From: Streptomyces fradiae
Lineage (GTDB): Bacteria; Actinomycetota; Actinomycetes; Streptomycetales; Streptomycetaceae
DNA: 64,000 nucleotides
Assembly: GCF_041270065.1 (NCBI RefSeq)
Contig: NZ_CP065958.1
Location: 5,270,001 to 5,334,000, forward strand
Direction: 5' to 3'
This document shows, in pieces, positions 1 through 8,152 of this stretch (the stretch's first letter is position 1; each line of letters starts with the position of its first letter). Position numbers and translations under genes: made by a program. The notes beneath the pieces are model-generated. The model made no database searches. It was not told the origin of the DNA and saw only the letters and a list, made by a program, of their open reading frames with translations.

Positions 1-310
1 CCTCACCGGCTTCCACCCCGGCGCCCTCGCGCTCGGCGCGCTGCTCCTGATCGCCCGGCTGCTCGCCGTCCACGGCTTCGCCGAGACCGCCGCCCGCGCC
101 CTCGGGGCCGCCTGCGCCGCCGAGCTCCTCGCCCTCGCGAGCGTCCTCGCCGCCCGCCTCCCCGGCCTCGACGTGATCGGCGCCCCGGTCCGCGAGCTCG
201 TCCGGCTCGGCGGCCCCGCCGCCCTGCCCGCCCTGGTCTGCGGCTGCGCCGCCCTCGCCCTGCTCACCCACGCCACCGAGGCCCTCTCCCGCGCCTCGGC
301 CCACGCGTAG
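1..310 (+). CDS. C-terminal part of a membrane protein (5' end outside window)
   Basis: An open frame runs from the window edge (codons from base 2) to TAG at 308-310 and gives 102 residues. They are Ala/Leu/Gly rich with two or three hydrophobic stretches, for example ALALGALLLIARLLAV near the start and ALPALVCGCAALALL near the end, so this is the tail of an integral membrane protein. No family can be named from this piece. It lies on the same strand just upstream of a sugar epimerase and a spherulin-4-like protein. In other streptomycetes such genes sit beside a PelF-type glycosyltransferase (from memory), so a membrane component of an exopolysaccharide system is possible, but that is inference. 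Confidence 0.6.
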   Translation, partial: LTGFHPGALALGALLLIARLLAVHGFAETAARALGAACAAELLALASVLAARLPGLDVIGAPVRELVRLGGPAALPALVCGCAALALLTHATEALSRASAHA

Positions 311-418
311 GCGCAGGCCTGCCGCCCCCACCCCACCCCCACACCCGATCGCGCACCCGCGGAGCCGACGCCGCGGGCGTGTCACCCACGTGAGACCTCC
401 CAAGGAGAAGAAGGACAC

Positions 419-472
419 ATGACACCCGGATCCCGCACCACGGCCGGTCGGCACGTAGGGGCCGCACGATGA
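419..472 (+). CDS. possible 17-residue leader peptide before the epimerase
   Basis: An ATG at 419 preceded by AAGGAG (402-407) and AAGGA (411-415) opens a 17-codon frame reading MTPGSRTTAGRHVGAAR. Its TGA (470-472) overlaps the ATG (469) of the next gene as ATGA, the usual layout for translational coupling. The Shine-Dalgarno sequences belong to this ORF, while the epimerase start has only weak complementarity. It may be a coupling or attenuation leader, or chance. Confidence 0.35.
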   Translation: MTPGSRTTAGRHVGAAR

Positions 473-1431
473 GGGTGCTGCTGCTCGGAGCCAATGGATT
501 CATCGGACGGTTCGTCGCCGACCGGCTGCTCGCCGACCCGGCGGTGCACCTCACCGCCCTCGGGCGCGGCGACGACGCCGACGTACGGTTCGACCTCGCG
601 ACCGGCAGCCCCGGCGCGCTCACCCGGTTCCTCGACGCCGTCCACCCGGGCGTCGTCGTCAACTGCGCGGGCGCCACCCGCGGCGGCGCCCGCGACCTGA
701 CCCGGCACAACACCGTCGCCGTCGCCACCGTCTGCGAGGCGCTGCGGCGCAGCGGCTGCGGCGCCCGGCTCGTCCAGGTCGGCTGCGCCTCCGAGTACGG
801 GCCCAGCCAGCCCGGCTCGTCGACCGCCGAGGACGCGGTGCCGCGGCCCGGCGGCCCGTACGGCGTGTCCAAGCTGGCCGCCACCGAACTCGTCCTCGGC
901 TCCGGCCTCGACGCGGTCGTGCTCCGGGTGTTCTCGCCGGTCGGCCCCGGCACCCCGGCCGGCTCCCCGCTCGGGCGGCTCGCCGAGGCGATGCGCCGGG
1001 CCATCCAGGCCGGGGACGGCGAGCTGAAGCTCAGCGGACTCGGCGTCCAGCGCGACTTCGTGGACGTCCGCGACGTCGCCCGGGCCGTGCACGCCGCCTC
1101 CCTGTCCGCGGCCCAGGGCGTGGTCAACATCGGCACCGGCCGCGCGGTCAAGCTCCGCGACGCCGCCGCCGTGCTCGCCCGGGTCGCCGGCTACGCGGGC
1201 CAGCTGCACGAGGTCGACGGCCCGCCGCAGCGCCCGGTGATCGGCGCCCCGCGCACCGAGGCGACCATCGCCGAACAGCTGGCCGCCGCCCCCTACCCGT
1301 ACCCCGACGGCTGCGGACCCTGGCAGCAGGCCGACGTCCGCACCGCCCGCGACCGGCTCGGCTGGCGCCCCCGGATCAATCTGGAGGAGTCGCTCGCCGA
1401 CATCTGGATGGAGGCGGCATGTCGCATCTGA
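469..1431 (+). CDS. NAD-dependent epimerase/dehydratase (extended SDR)
   Basis: A 320-residue protein of the extended short-chain dehydrogenase family. The N-terminal dinucleotide-binding motif is GANGFIG after MRVLLL, and the YxxxK catalytic motif is seen as PYGVSKLAATELV; the length is typical of sugar nucleotide epimerases/dehydratases. It probably acts in the cytoplasm on an NDP-sugar, with the substrate unknown. Its last codons overlap the next gene by 13 nt (ATG at 1419, stop at 1429-1431), so the two are one operon. The spherulin-4-like neighbour suggests provision of an amino-sugar donor for an exopolysaccharide, by analogy with epimerases linked to Pel loci; that assignment is inference. 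Confidence 0.85.
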   Translation: MRVLLLGANGFIGRFVADRLLADPAVHLTALGRGDDADVRFDLATGSPGALTRFLDAVHPGVVVNCAGATRGGARDLTRHNTVAVATVCEALRRSGCGARLVQVGCASEYGPSQPGSSTAEDAVPRPGGPYGVSKLAATELVLGSGLDAVVLRVFSPVGPGTPAGSPLGRLAEAMRRAIQAGDGELKLSGLGVQRDFVDVRDVARAVHAASLSAAQGVVNIGTGRAVKLRDAAAVLARVAGYAGQLHEVDGPPQRPVIGAPRTEATIAEQLAAAPYPYPDGCGPWQQADVRTARDRLGWRPRINLEESLADIWMEAACRI

Positions 1432-2174
1432 CCGCCACCGGCACCGGGACGGAGACGGGCGCGGTCACCGGGATGGGAGTGGGCGTCCCCGGCTACGCCC
1501 ACCCCCTCCTCGCCCCCGTCGAGTGGGCCGAGCTCACCCGCCCCGGCGCCCCCGTGCACTGGGCCGTGCTCAACGTCGCCGACGGGCCGGGCGCCCGGCC
1601 CGACCCGCACTGCCTGGAAGCGGCCGGCAAGCTGCGCAACGCCGGGGTCCGGGTGCTCGGACACCTCGACCTGTGTGATGGGTCACGTCCTTACGACGAG
1701 CTGGTCGCCGACGCGCAGCGGTTCCTCGACTGGTACAAGGCGGACGGCTTCTATCTGGACCGGGCGCCCGCCGACCGGGCCGACCTGCCCGGCGTACGGC
1801 GGCTCTCGGCGACCCTGGAGGCGCTGCGGGACGGCGAGGCGCACCTCGTCCTGGGGCACGGCACCCATCCGTACCCGGGCTACGCCGAGGTCGCCGACCA
1901 GCTGGTGACGTTCTCCGGCGCCTGGACCGACTACCGCTGGTCGCAGGTGGCGGAGTGGACCGCCGACTACCCGGCGGGGAAGTTCGTCCATCTCGTCCAC
2001 GGAGTGCCCAGGACACATCTGGACGAAGCGCTGCGGATCGCCCGCTGGCAGGGGGCCGGGACGGTCTTCATGACCGACCGCCCGGGTGGGCCCGGACAAA
2101 CCGGTGCATTCCACTCGCTGCCCGGCTACTGGGACGAAATTGTCTCGCGTATCGGACGGGGTGTCTCGGAATGA
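1419..2174 (+). CDS. spherulin-4-like (spherulation-specific family 4) protein
   Basis: A 251-residue protein resembling the spherulation-specific family 4 group, predicted TIM-barrel proteins related to alpha-galactosaminidase and PelA-type hydrolases. Recognisable stretches are VPGYAHPLLAPVEWAEL near residue 25, WAVLNVADGPG, VLGHLDLCDGSRPYDE and DGFYLDRAPAD, the last placing acidic residues at a barrel strand end as in glycosidases. I see no signal peptide. It starts inside the end of the epimerase gene (13-nt overlap). Likely role: cleaving or modifying a galactosamine-type polysaccharide, inferred from the family. Its stop codon overlaps the sigma-R promoter of moeZ. Confidence 0.7.
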   Translation: MSHLTATGTGTETGAVTGMGVGVPGYAHPLLAPVEWAELTRPGAPVHWAVLNVADGPGARPDPHCLEAAGKLRNAGVRVLGHLDLCDGSRPYDELVADAQRFLDWYKADGFYLDRAPADRADLPGVRRLSATLEALRDGEAHLVLGHGTHPYPGYAEVADQLVTFSGAWTDYRWSQVAEWTADYPAGKFVHLVHGVPRTHLDEALRIARWQGAGTVFMTDRPGGPGQTGAFHSLPGYWDEIVSRIGRGVSE

Positions 2175-2193
2175 GAAGGGGCGTGGCAGTGTT
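2168..2193 (+). promoter_or_regulatory. sigma-R promoter of moeZ (GGAAT-N18-GTT)
   Basis: GGAAT at 2168-2172 and GTT at 2191-2193 are separated by exactly 18 nt, the consensus recognised by the thiol-stress sigma factor SigR of Streptomyces. It overlaps the stop codon of the upstream gene and lies about 57 nt before the GTG start of moeZ. An exact match with exact spacing is unlikely by chance. The same element occurs before sigR and mycoredoxin in this window. Confidence 0.85.
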
Positions 2194-2249
2194 GTGCGGA
2201 GAACAAGCGTCTCAATGACATCCCGACCAGCTGTATTGATGAGGTCTCC

Positions 2250-3428
2250 GTGTCGCTGCCACCCCTGGTCGAGCCGGCTGCCGAGCTCACCGTAGACGAG
2301 GTCCGCAGGTACTCCCGCCACCTGATCATCCCGGATGTCGGGATGGACGGACAGAAGCGGCTGAAGAACGCCAAGGTGCTCGCCGTGGGCGCCGGCGGTC
2401 TCGGCTCCCCGGCGCTGATGTACCTGGCCGCGGCCGGTGTCGGCACCCTCGGCATCGTGGAGTTCGACGAGGTCGACGAGTCGAACCTGCAGCGCCAGAT
2501 CATCCACAGCCAGGCCGACATCGGCCGCTCCAAGGCGGAGTCGGCGCGCGACAGCGTGCTCGGCATCAACCCGTACGTGAACGTGGTCCTTCACGAAGAG
2601 CGGCTCGAGGCCGAGAACGTGATGGAGATCTTCAGCCAGTACGACCTGATCGTCGACGGCACGGACAACTTCGCGACCCGCTACCTGGTCAACGACGCGT
2701 GCGTGCTGCTCAACAAGCCGTACGTGTGGGGCTCGATCTACCGCTTCGACGGCCAGGCCTCGGTCTTCTGGTCCGAGCACGGCCCCTGCTACCGCTGCCT
2801 CTACCCGGAGCCCCCGCCGCCGGGCATGGTCCCGTCCTGCGCCGAGGGCGGCGTCCTGGGCGTGCTGTGCGCGTCCATCGGCTCCATCCAGGTCAACGAG
2901 GCCATCAAGCTCCTCGCGGGCATCGGCGAGCCGCTGGTCGGCCGCCTGATGATCTACGACGCCCTGGAGATGCAGTACCGCCAGGTCAAGGTCCGCAAGG
3001 ACCCCAACTGCGCGGTCTGCGGCGAGAACCCGACCGTCACCGAGCTCATCGACTACGAGGCCTTCTGCGGCGTCGTGTCCGAGGAGGCCCAGGAAGCGGC
3101 GCTCGGCTCCACGATCACTCCGAAGCAGCTCAAGGAGTGGATCGACGACGGCGAGAACATCGACATCATCGACGTCCGCGAGCCGAACGAGTACGAGATC
3201 GTCTCGATCCCCGGCGCCCGGCTGATCCCGAAGAACGAGTTCCTGATGGGCAACGCCCTCCAGGACCTGCCGCAGGACAAGAAGATCGTCCTGCATTGCA
3301 AGACGGGTGTCCGCAGTGCGGAAGTCCTCGCCGTGCTCAAGTCCGCGGGCTTCGCGGACGCGGTGCACGTCGGCGGCGGCGTCATCGGCTGGGTCAACCA
3401 GATCGAGCCGGAGAAGCCGATCTACTAG
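2250..3428 (+). CDS. moeZ: adenylyltransferase/sulfurtransferase MoeZ
   Basis: A 392-residue two-domain MoeZ/MoeBR protein. The N-terminal E1-like ThiF/MoeB domain has the nucleotide loop GAGGLGS (residues 47-53), DESNLQRQ near 75, and four zinc cysteines (C180, C183, C254, C257). The C-terminal rhodanese domain carries the persulfide loop CKTGVRSAE (C350). It activates the C-terminal Gly-Gly of small sulfur carrier proteins by adenylation and then thiocarboxylates them, for molybdopterin, thiamine, CysO-dependent cysteine or secondary-metabolite sulfur. The start is GTG at 2250. The gene is monocistronic: a sigma-R promoter lies upstream and a strong terminator follows, so induction by thiol oxidation is predicted. 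Confidence 0.95.
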   Translation: MSLPPLVEPAAELTVDEVRRYSRHLIIPDVGMDGQKRLKNAKVLAVGAGGLGSPALMYLAAAGVGTLGIVEFDEVDESNLQRQIIHSQADIGRSKAESARDSVLGINPYVNVVLHEERLEAENVMEIFSQYDLIVDGTDNFATRYLVNDACVLLNKPYVWGSIYRFDGQASVFWSEHGPCYRCLYPEPPPPGMVPSCAEGGVLGVLCASIGSIQVNEAIKLLAGIGEPLVGRLMIYDALEMQYRQVKVRKDPNCAVCGENPTVTELIDYEAFCGVVSEEAQEAALGSTITPKQLKEWIDDGENIDIIDVREPNEYEIVSIPGARLIPKNEFLMGNALQDLPQDKKIVLHCKTGVRSAEVLAVLKSAGFADAVHVGGGVIGWVNQIEPEKPIY

Positions 3429-3442
3429 GCGTAGGCATGCGT

Positions 3443-3479
3443 GAGGGCCCCCGGACCTGTCTCAGGTCCGGGGGCCCTC
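3443..3479. terminator. bidirectional terminator after moeZ
   Basis: A perfect 17-bp inverted repeat (3443-3459 with 3463-3479) with a 3-nt loop lies between the convergent ends of moeZ and the minus-strand hydrolase. It lacks a long U-tract, as is common in Streptomyces. Confidence 0.85.
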
Positions 3480-3494
3480 GTGCGTGTCTGCCGG

Positions 3495-5060
3495 CTACTG
3501 ACAGGTCTTGCCGTACGCGGGGACCTCGGCCCGCAGCAGATACGCGTCGATCGTCTTCGTCGCGCAGGCCGCCGAGCCGTACGCGCCGTGGCCCTCGCCC
3601 TTGTTGGTGACGAGCACGCCCACGCCCGGGCCCAGCGCCTTCGCCATCCGCTCCGCGCCCTCGTACGGGGTGGCCGGGTCGCCCGTCGTGCCGACGACCA
3701 GGATCGGGGCGGCGCCCGGGGCGCTCGCCGCGGTGGTCGTGGCCTCGCCCTCGACCGGCCAGTCGGCGCACCAGCCGGCCGTGTCCCAGGCGAGGAAGGG
3801 GCCGAAGACGGGGGAGAGGCGGCGGAACTCGGGGATCAGCGTCCGCGCCTCGTCGAGGGTGGGCCGCTCGGAGGAGTCGGCGCAGGAGATCGCCCGCTGC
3901 GCGTGGGACTGCGTCGAGTAGTGGCCGGCGGCGTCCCGGTCGTTGTACCAGTCGGCGAGGGAGAGGAGTTCGGCGCCGGAGCCGTTCTCCGCCTTGGTGA
4001 GCGCCGAGGTCAGCAGCGGCCAGTTCTGCTGGGCGTACAGCGGCATGACCACGCCGGTGAGGGCGAGGGAGTCGTTGAGCTCGCGGTCGCCGACCGCGAG
4101 GGGCTTCTTGTCGAGCTTCTCCAGGAGCCGGACGATCCGGCGGGTGCCGTCCTTCGGGTCCTGGCCGGTGGAGGTCAGATAGTTGTCGAGTGCCCGCTGG
4201 AAGCCGATGGTCTGGTTGCGGGCGTGGCCGACGGAGTCGGCGGTCGGGTCGACCACCGCGTCGAGCACCATCCGGCCCACGTTCCTGGGGAACAGATGGG
4301 CGTAGGCGGCGCCGAGCTGGGTTCCGTACGAGATGCCGAAGTAGTTCAGCTTCGGGTCGCCGAGGACCTGGCGGATCAGGTCCATGTCGCGGGCCGTGTT
4401 GCTGGTCGTGGTGTACGGCAGGACGAGGCCGGAGCGGCGCGCGCAGCCCTGGCCGAAGGCGACGGCGTCGGCGCGGAAGGCCTTCTCCTCGGCCGCCGTC
4501 TCGGGCGTGTAGTCGACCGTCCGCTCGGCCTTCGCCTGCTCCTTGTCGTCCCGGCACACCACGCCCGAGCTGCGCTGCACGCCGCGCGGGTCGAAGGAGA
4601 CCAGGTCGTAGCGGCTGCCGAGGGCCGTGTACTCGGCGGCGCCGCGCGGCAGGATGTCGACGCCCGAGCCGCCGGGCCCGCCGAAGTTGAAGAGCAGCGA
4701 GCCGATCCGGGCGTCCTTGGCGCCGGCCTCCTTGCGGATCAGCGCGATCGGGATCGTCGGCCCGTCCGGCTTCGCGTAGTCGAGGGGCACCTTCACCGTG
4801 GCGCAGCGCCAGGCGGAGCCAGGGGCCTCGCCGCCCTCGGGGGCGGTGCAGCGGCGCCAGTCGGGGTGCTGCCCGGTGAGCGCGGCGGGCAGCGCGGGCC
4901 CGCCGGGGTCGGTGCTGGACACGGAGGGCTTGGCGTCGCCGGCCGCCGGGGCGGAGCTCGGGGTGCCGGCGGGGCCGGTCCCGCCCGTGGCCGTACATCC
5001 CGTGGCGAGCACTGCGGAGAGGGCGACGACGGCCCCCGTACGTATGAACGACGAGCGCAC
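3495..5060 (-). CDS. secreted alpha/beta hydrolase (tripeptidyl aminopeptidase-like)
   Basis: A 521-residue protein with a lipoprotein-type signal peptide (MRSSFIRTG, then AVVALSAVLATGC with a candidate lipobox ATGC). The body is an alpha/beta hydrolase of the SlpD/SlpE/Tap tripeptidyl aminopeptidase group: oxyanion segment NFGGPGGSG, nucleophile elbow GISYGTQLG (Ser244), and a C-terminal lid ending in GTTGDPATPYEGA (Asp) and GEGHGAY (His), which complete the triad. It is likely an extracellular or membrane-anchored exopeptidase removing N-terminal tripeptides. The start is GTG at 5060, with a TAGGAT minus-10-like box at 5099-5094. It lies 62 nt after a paralogue of about the same length, a tandem duplication. 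Confidence 0.88.
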   Translation of the reverse strand: MRSSFIRTGAVVALSAVLATGCTATGGTGPAGTPSSAPAAGDAKPSVSSTDPGGPALPAALTGQHPDWRRCTAPEGGEAPGSAWRCATVKVPLDYAKPDGPTIPIALIRKEAGAKDARIGSLLFNFGGPGGSGVDILPRGAAEYTALGSRYDLVSFDPRGVQRSSGVVCRDDKEQAKAERTVDYTPETAAEEKAFRADAVAFGQGCARRSGLVLPYTTTSNTARDMDLIRQVLGDPKLNYFGISYGTQLGAAYAHLFPRNVGRMVLDAVVDPTADSVGHARNQTIGFQRALDNYLTSTGQDPKDGTRRIVRLLEKLDKKPLAVGDRELNDSLALTGVVMPLYAQQNWPLLTSALTKAENGSGAELLSLADWYNDRDAAGHYSTQSHAQRAISCADSSERPTLDEARTLIPEFRRLSPVFGPFLAWDTAGWCADWPVEGEATTTAASAPGAAPILVVGTTGDPATPYEGAERMAKALGPGVGVLVTNKGEGHGAYGSAACATKTIDAYLLRAEVPAYGKTCQ

Positions 5061-5122
5061 CGAGCGCCACCCCCTGATCCGAGCCGGACCGCCATCCTAG
5101 GGGGGCGGCTACGGGCGGACGG

Positions 5123-6706
5123 TCACGGGCAGACGGTCCCGGAGGCCGGCACCTTGCCGTTCAGCAGATACGCGTCGGTCGCGGACTTCACGCACTTGTC
5201 GCCGCTGCTGTAGGCGCCGTGGCCCTGGCCCTTGTAGGTGAGCTCCACGCCGACACCCTTGCCGAGCGCGTTCACCATGGCGCGGGCGCCCTCGTACGGG
5301 GTGGCGGGGTCGCCGGTGTTGCCGATGACCAGGATCGGCGCGGAGCCCGGCGCGGAGACGTTCGGGTGCTCCCAGGTGCCGGGCACCGGCCACTGGCCGC
5401 AGCTGGACAGCGCCCAGCCCATGAAGTCGCCGAAGACGGCGGAGGCCTTCTGGAACTCGGGGAGGCGTTCCTTGGCCTGGCCGAGGGTGAACCGCTCCTT
5501 GAAGTCCACGCAGTTGATGGCGGCGTTGGCGGCCTGGATGTTGCTGTAACTGCCGCTCTGGTTCCGCCCGTTCATGGAGTCGGACAGGGCGAGCAGCAGG
5601 GCGCCGTTGCCGCCGTCGGCCTCGTCGAGGCCCTGTTCGAGATAGGGCCAGAACTCCTTGGAGTACAGGGCCTGCGCGATGCCGTTGGTGGCCTGGGTCT
5701 GGGTGAGCTTGCGGTCGCCGATGCCCGCGATGGGCTTGGCGTCGAGCTCCGCGAGGAGCCCGGTGATGAACTCCTCGATCTCGGCGACGCTGCTGCCCGG
5801 CAGCCGGCAGTCGTCGCCGCGGTCCACGCAGTCCTGCGCGAAGTTGTCCAGGGCGAGCTGGAAGCCCTTCGTCTGCCCGAGGGCGCCGGCCTCCACGCCG
5901 GCCGTGGGGTCGACGACCGCGTCGAAGACCGCCCGGCCGACGTTCGCGGGGAACAAGTGGGCGTAGACGCCGCCGAGTTCGGTGCCGTAGGAGATGCCGA
6001 AGTAGTGCAGCTTGGCGTCGCCGAGGACCCGGCGCATCAGATCCATGTCACGGGCCGCGTTCTCCGTGCCGACGTAGGGGAGCCGGTTGCCGGCGTCCTT
6101 CTCGCAGCCGCCGGCGTAGGCCTTCTGCGCCTCGGAGAGGGTCTTCTCCTCGGCGCTGTCGTCGGGGGTGAAGTCGAGTGCGTAGTAGGCGTCGAGCTCC
6201 TTGTCGGTGGCGCACTCGACGGGCGCGCTGCGGCCGACCCCGCGCGGGTCGAAGGAGACCAGGTCGTAGCGGGAGCGCAGGGTCTCGAAGTCGGTGGCGA
6301 AGCCGGGCAGGCCGGTGACGCCGGAGCCGCCGGGCCCGCCGAAGTTGAAGACGAGGGAGCCGATCCGCCGGTCGGGGGCGGCGGCCCTGGCGCGGATCAG
6401 GGCCAGGTCGACGGTCTCGCCGTCGGGCTTCGAATAGTCGAGCGGCGCCGTCATGAAGGCGCATTCCCACGGTGTGCCGTCGGGCAGCGGCGTGGGGGCG
6501 GGGCCGCCGCCCTCGGCCGGCGACGGCGGCAGGCACGCGGACCATTCGAGCTTCTGCGCCGCGAGCCCGTCGAGCCCGGTGGGGCCGCTGGATGCGGGGG
6601 CCGCCTGCCCTCCGTCGTCCGAGCACCCGCTGGTCGCGGTGAGCAGGGCGGTCGCGGTCAGCAGGGCGGCGCGCCGGGCGGTGCGCTGGGCGGCGGAGAT
6701 CGGCAT
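5123..6706 (-). CDS. secreted alpha/beta hydrolase, paralogue of the next gene
   Basis: A 527-residue paralogue of the 3495-5060 product with the same order: signal peptide ending in ATSGC (a poor lipobox, Thr at -3), NFGGPGGSG, GISYGTELG (Ser239), GNTGDPATPYEGA (Asp) and GQGHGAYSSG (His). It is predicted to be a lipoprotein or secreted tripeptidyl aminopeptidase. The ATG at 6706 is 6 nt from a CACGAT hexamer (6718-6713), so transcription may begin at the start codon. It lies 85 nt downstream of narI on the same strand, but this probable promoter of its own argues against membership of the nar operon. Confidence 0.88.
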   Translation of the reverse strand: MPISAAQRTARRAALLTATALLTATSGCSDDGGQAAPASSGPTGLDGLAAQKLEWSACLPPSPAEGGGPAPTPLPDGTPWECAFMTAPLDYSKPDGETVDLALIRARAAAPDRRIGSLVFNFGGPGGSGVTGLPGFATDFETLRSRYDLVSFDPRGVGRSAPVECATDKELDAYYALDFTPDDSAEEKTLSEAQKAYAGGCEKDAGNRLPYVGTENAARDMDLMRRVLGDAKLHYFGISYGTELGGVYAHLFPANVGRAVFDAVVDPTAGVEAGALGQTKGFQLALDNFAQDCVDRGDDCRLPGSSVAEIEEFITGLLAELDAKPIAGIGDRKLTQTQATNGIAQALYSKEFWPYLEQGLDEADGGNGALLLALSDSMNGRNQSGSYSNIQAANAAINCVDFKERFTLGQAKERLPEFQKASAVFGDFMGWALSSCGQWPVPGTWEHPNVSAPGSAPILVIGNTGDPATPYEGARAMVNALGKGVGVELTYKGQGHGAYSSGDKCVKSATDAYLLNGKVPASGTVCP

Positions 6707-6791
6707 GATCCCATCGTGGGCCGCCCGGGAGGGGCCCGCGCGGGCGGTGGGCCAAGCGGGTGGCCCGGCGCCCCTGTATCTACGACGGCCC

Positions 6792-7517
6792 CTACGGCAC
6801 CCGCTCCCAGCCGCGCTTCGGCTCGCGGGTGGCGAGCCTGCCGGGGCGGCGGCGCCGGTAGACCACGAAGGGCCGGAAGAGATACCGCACCGGCGCGGCG
6901 AACATGTGTACGAGCCTGGAGTAGGGGATCAGCGCGAACAGTGTGAAGCCGAAGAGCACGTGCAGCTTGAACACGAGCGGCGCGCCCGCCATCAGCGCCC
7001 AGTCCGGGCTGAGCGCGAACAACGACCGGAACCAGACCGAGACGCCCTCCCGGTAGTTGTAGCCGTCCGTCTGACCGGTCGAGTTGAGGACGGTGGCGAG
7101 CAGCCCGAGGGCCATCGCGCCGAGCAGCACCGCGTACATCACCCGGTCGCTGCGCAGGCTCGCCCGCCGCACGGCCGGCACCCGCAGCCGCCGGTACACC
7201 AGGATCCCGATGCCGACGGTGGCGGCCACTCCGGCGACGGCGCCCGTGGACACCGCCATCAGGTGGTACGCGTGGTCGCTCAGGCCGACCGCGTCCGTCC
7301 ACGACATGGGCACAAGGAGTCCGACCACGTGGCCGAGCACCACGAAGGCCATGCCGAAGTGGAACAGTGGCGAGCCGATCCGCAGCAGCCGCGACTCGTG
7401 CAGCTGCGAGGAGTGGGTGGTGATCCCGAAGCGGTCGTGCCGGCCGCGCCAGACCGTGCCCGCCACGAGCAGCACGACGGAGACGTAGGGCAGCACGCCC
7501 CAGAGCAGCAGATCCAT
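6792..7517 (-). CDS. narI: respiratory nitrate reductase gamma subunit NarI
   Basis: A 241-residue integral membrane diheme cytochrome b subunit. It begins MDLLLWGVLPYVSVVLLVAG, followed by HDRFGITTHSSQLHESRLLRIGSP and further hydrophobic helices with histidines suited to heme b (GSPLFHFGMAFVVLGHVVG; LHVLFGFTLF). It takes electrons from menaquinol and passes them to NarH. The ATG at 7517 overlaps the narJ stop as TGATG, so the genes are coupled. The open frame extends further upstream, but that part is out of family and overlaps narJ. It is the last gene of narGHJI. Confidence 0.95.
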   Translation of the reverse strand: MDLLLWGVLPYVSVVLLVAGTVWRGRHDRFGITTHSSQLHESRLLRIGSPLFHFGMAFVVLGHVVGLLVPMSWTDAVGLSDHAYHLMAVSTGAVAGVAATVGIGILVYRRLRVPAVRRASLRSDRVMYAVLLGAMALGLLATVLNSTGQTDGYNYREGVSVWFRSLFALSPDWALMAGAPLVFKLHVLFGFTLFALIPYSRLVHMFAAPVRYLFRPFVVYRRRRPGRLATREPKRGWERVP

Positions 7518-8152
7518 CAGACCGGGGTCCTTTCCGCACGGCTCACGGTGGGCCAGGGCAGTTCGACGCCGGGCCCGAAGGGTTCGAGTCCGACGAGCTC
7601 GCGCGGTGGCCCGGACCGGGCCAGCGCCTTCGCCTCCTCCTTGGTCTGCGGGGAGGGGCCGGGGAGCGTGCCGCAGACCGCTTCGAGCACACCGGTGTAC
7701 GGGGTGTCCACGCCGGCAAGGGCCAGCCGCAGCAGCTCGAGCCCCGCCCGGTGCTCCTGGAGCAGCGCCGTGCCGGGCTCCTCGTGCCGGGCGGCGAACT
7801 CCAGGGCGGCGGGCAGGAAGTCGGGCAGCTCGTCGCTGTCGAACTCCAGGCCGTGGTCGCGGTAGAGGCCCTTGATCCGTACGAGGGAGAGGCCGCGCCG
7901 CCGGGTGTCGCCGTCCGTCCACCAGGTGAGGTACAGACAGCGCCGGTTCCTGGTGTCGAAGGTGTCGGTGTAGTGCGCGGCGAGCTCCAGCGGGGCGGTG
8001 CGCTCCGCATGGTCGAGGAAGGCCGCGAGCCCGCCCCCGCCCCGTACACCCTCCAAGACATGCCGGAGCAGCTGGAGTTCGGCGTACAGGCGCTCGTCCG
8101 GGTAGGTCAGGCAGCGCGCCGCCACCAGCCGGACCACGGCGTCAGGGTTCAC
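7517..8152 (-). CDS. narJ: nitrate reductase molybdenum cofactor assembly chaperone NarJ
   Basis: A 211-residue NarJ/TorD-family chaperone that guides molybdenum cofactor insertion into NarG and membrane attachment of the NarGH complex; it is not part of the mature enzyme. Family-like segments are VRLVAARCLTYPDE at the N-terminus, YTDTFDTRNRRCLYLTWWTDGDTRRRG near 85 and DELPDFLPAALEF. The GTG start at 8152 overlaps the narH stop (GTGA), and its own stop overlaps narI, so translation is coupled on both sides. Confidence 0.93.
   Translation of the reverse strand: MNPDAVVRLVAARCLTYPDERLYAELQLLRHVLEGVRGGGGLAAFLDHAERTAPLELAAHYTDTFDTRNRRCLYLTWWTDGDTRRRGLSLVRIKGLYRDHGLEFDSDELPDFLPAALEFAARHEEPGTALLQEHRAGLELLRLALAGVDTPYTGVLEAVCGTLPGPSPQTKEEAKALARSGPPRELVGLEPFGPGVELPWPTVSRAERTPV

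Noticed and set aside
7518..7922. Longer narI product starting at 7922
   Set aside because: The N-terminal part is out of family, overlaps narJ in another frame, and the true NarI start MDLLLWG is coupled to the narJ stop.
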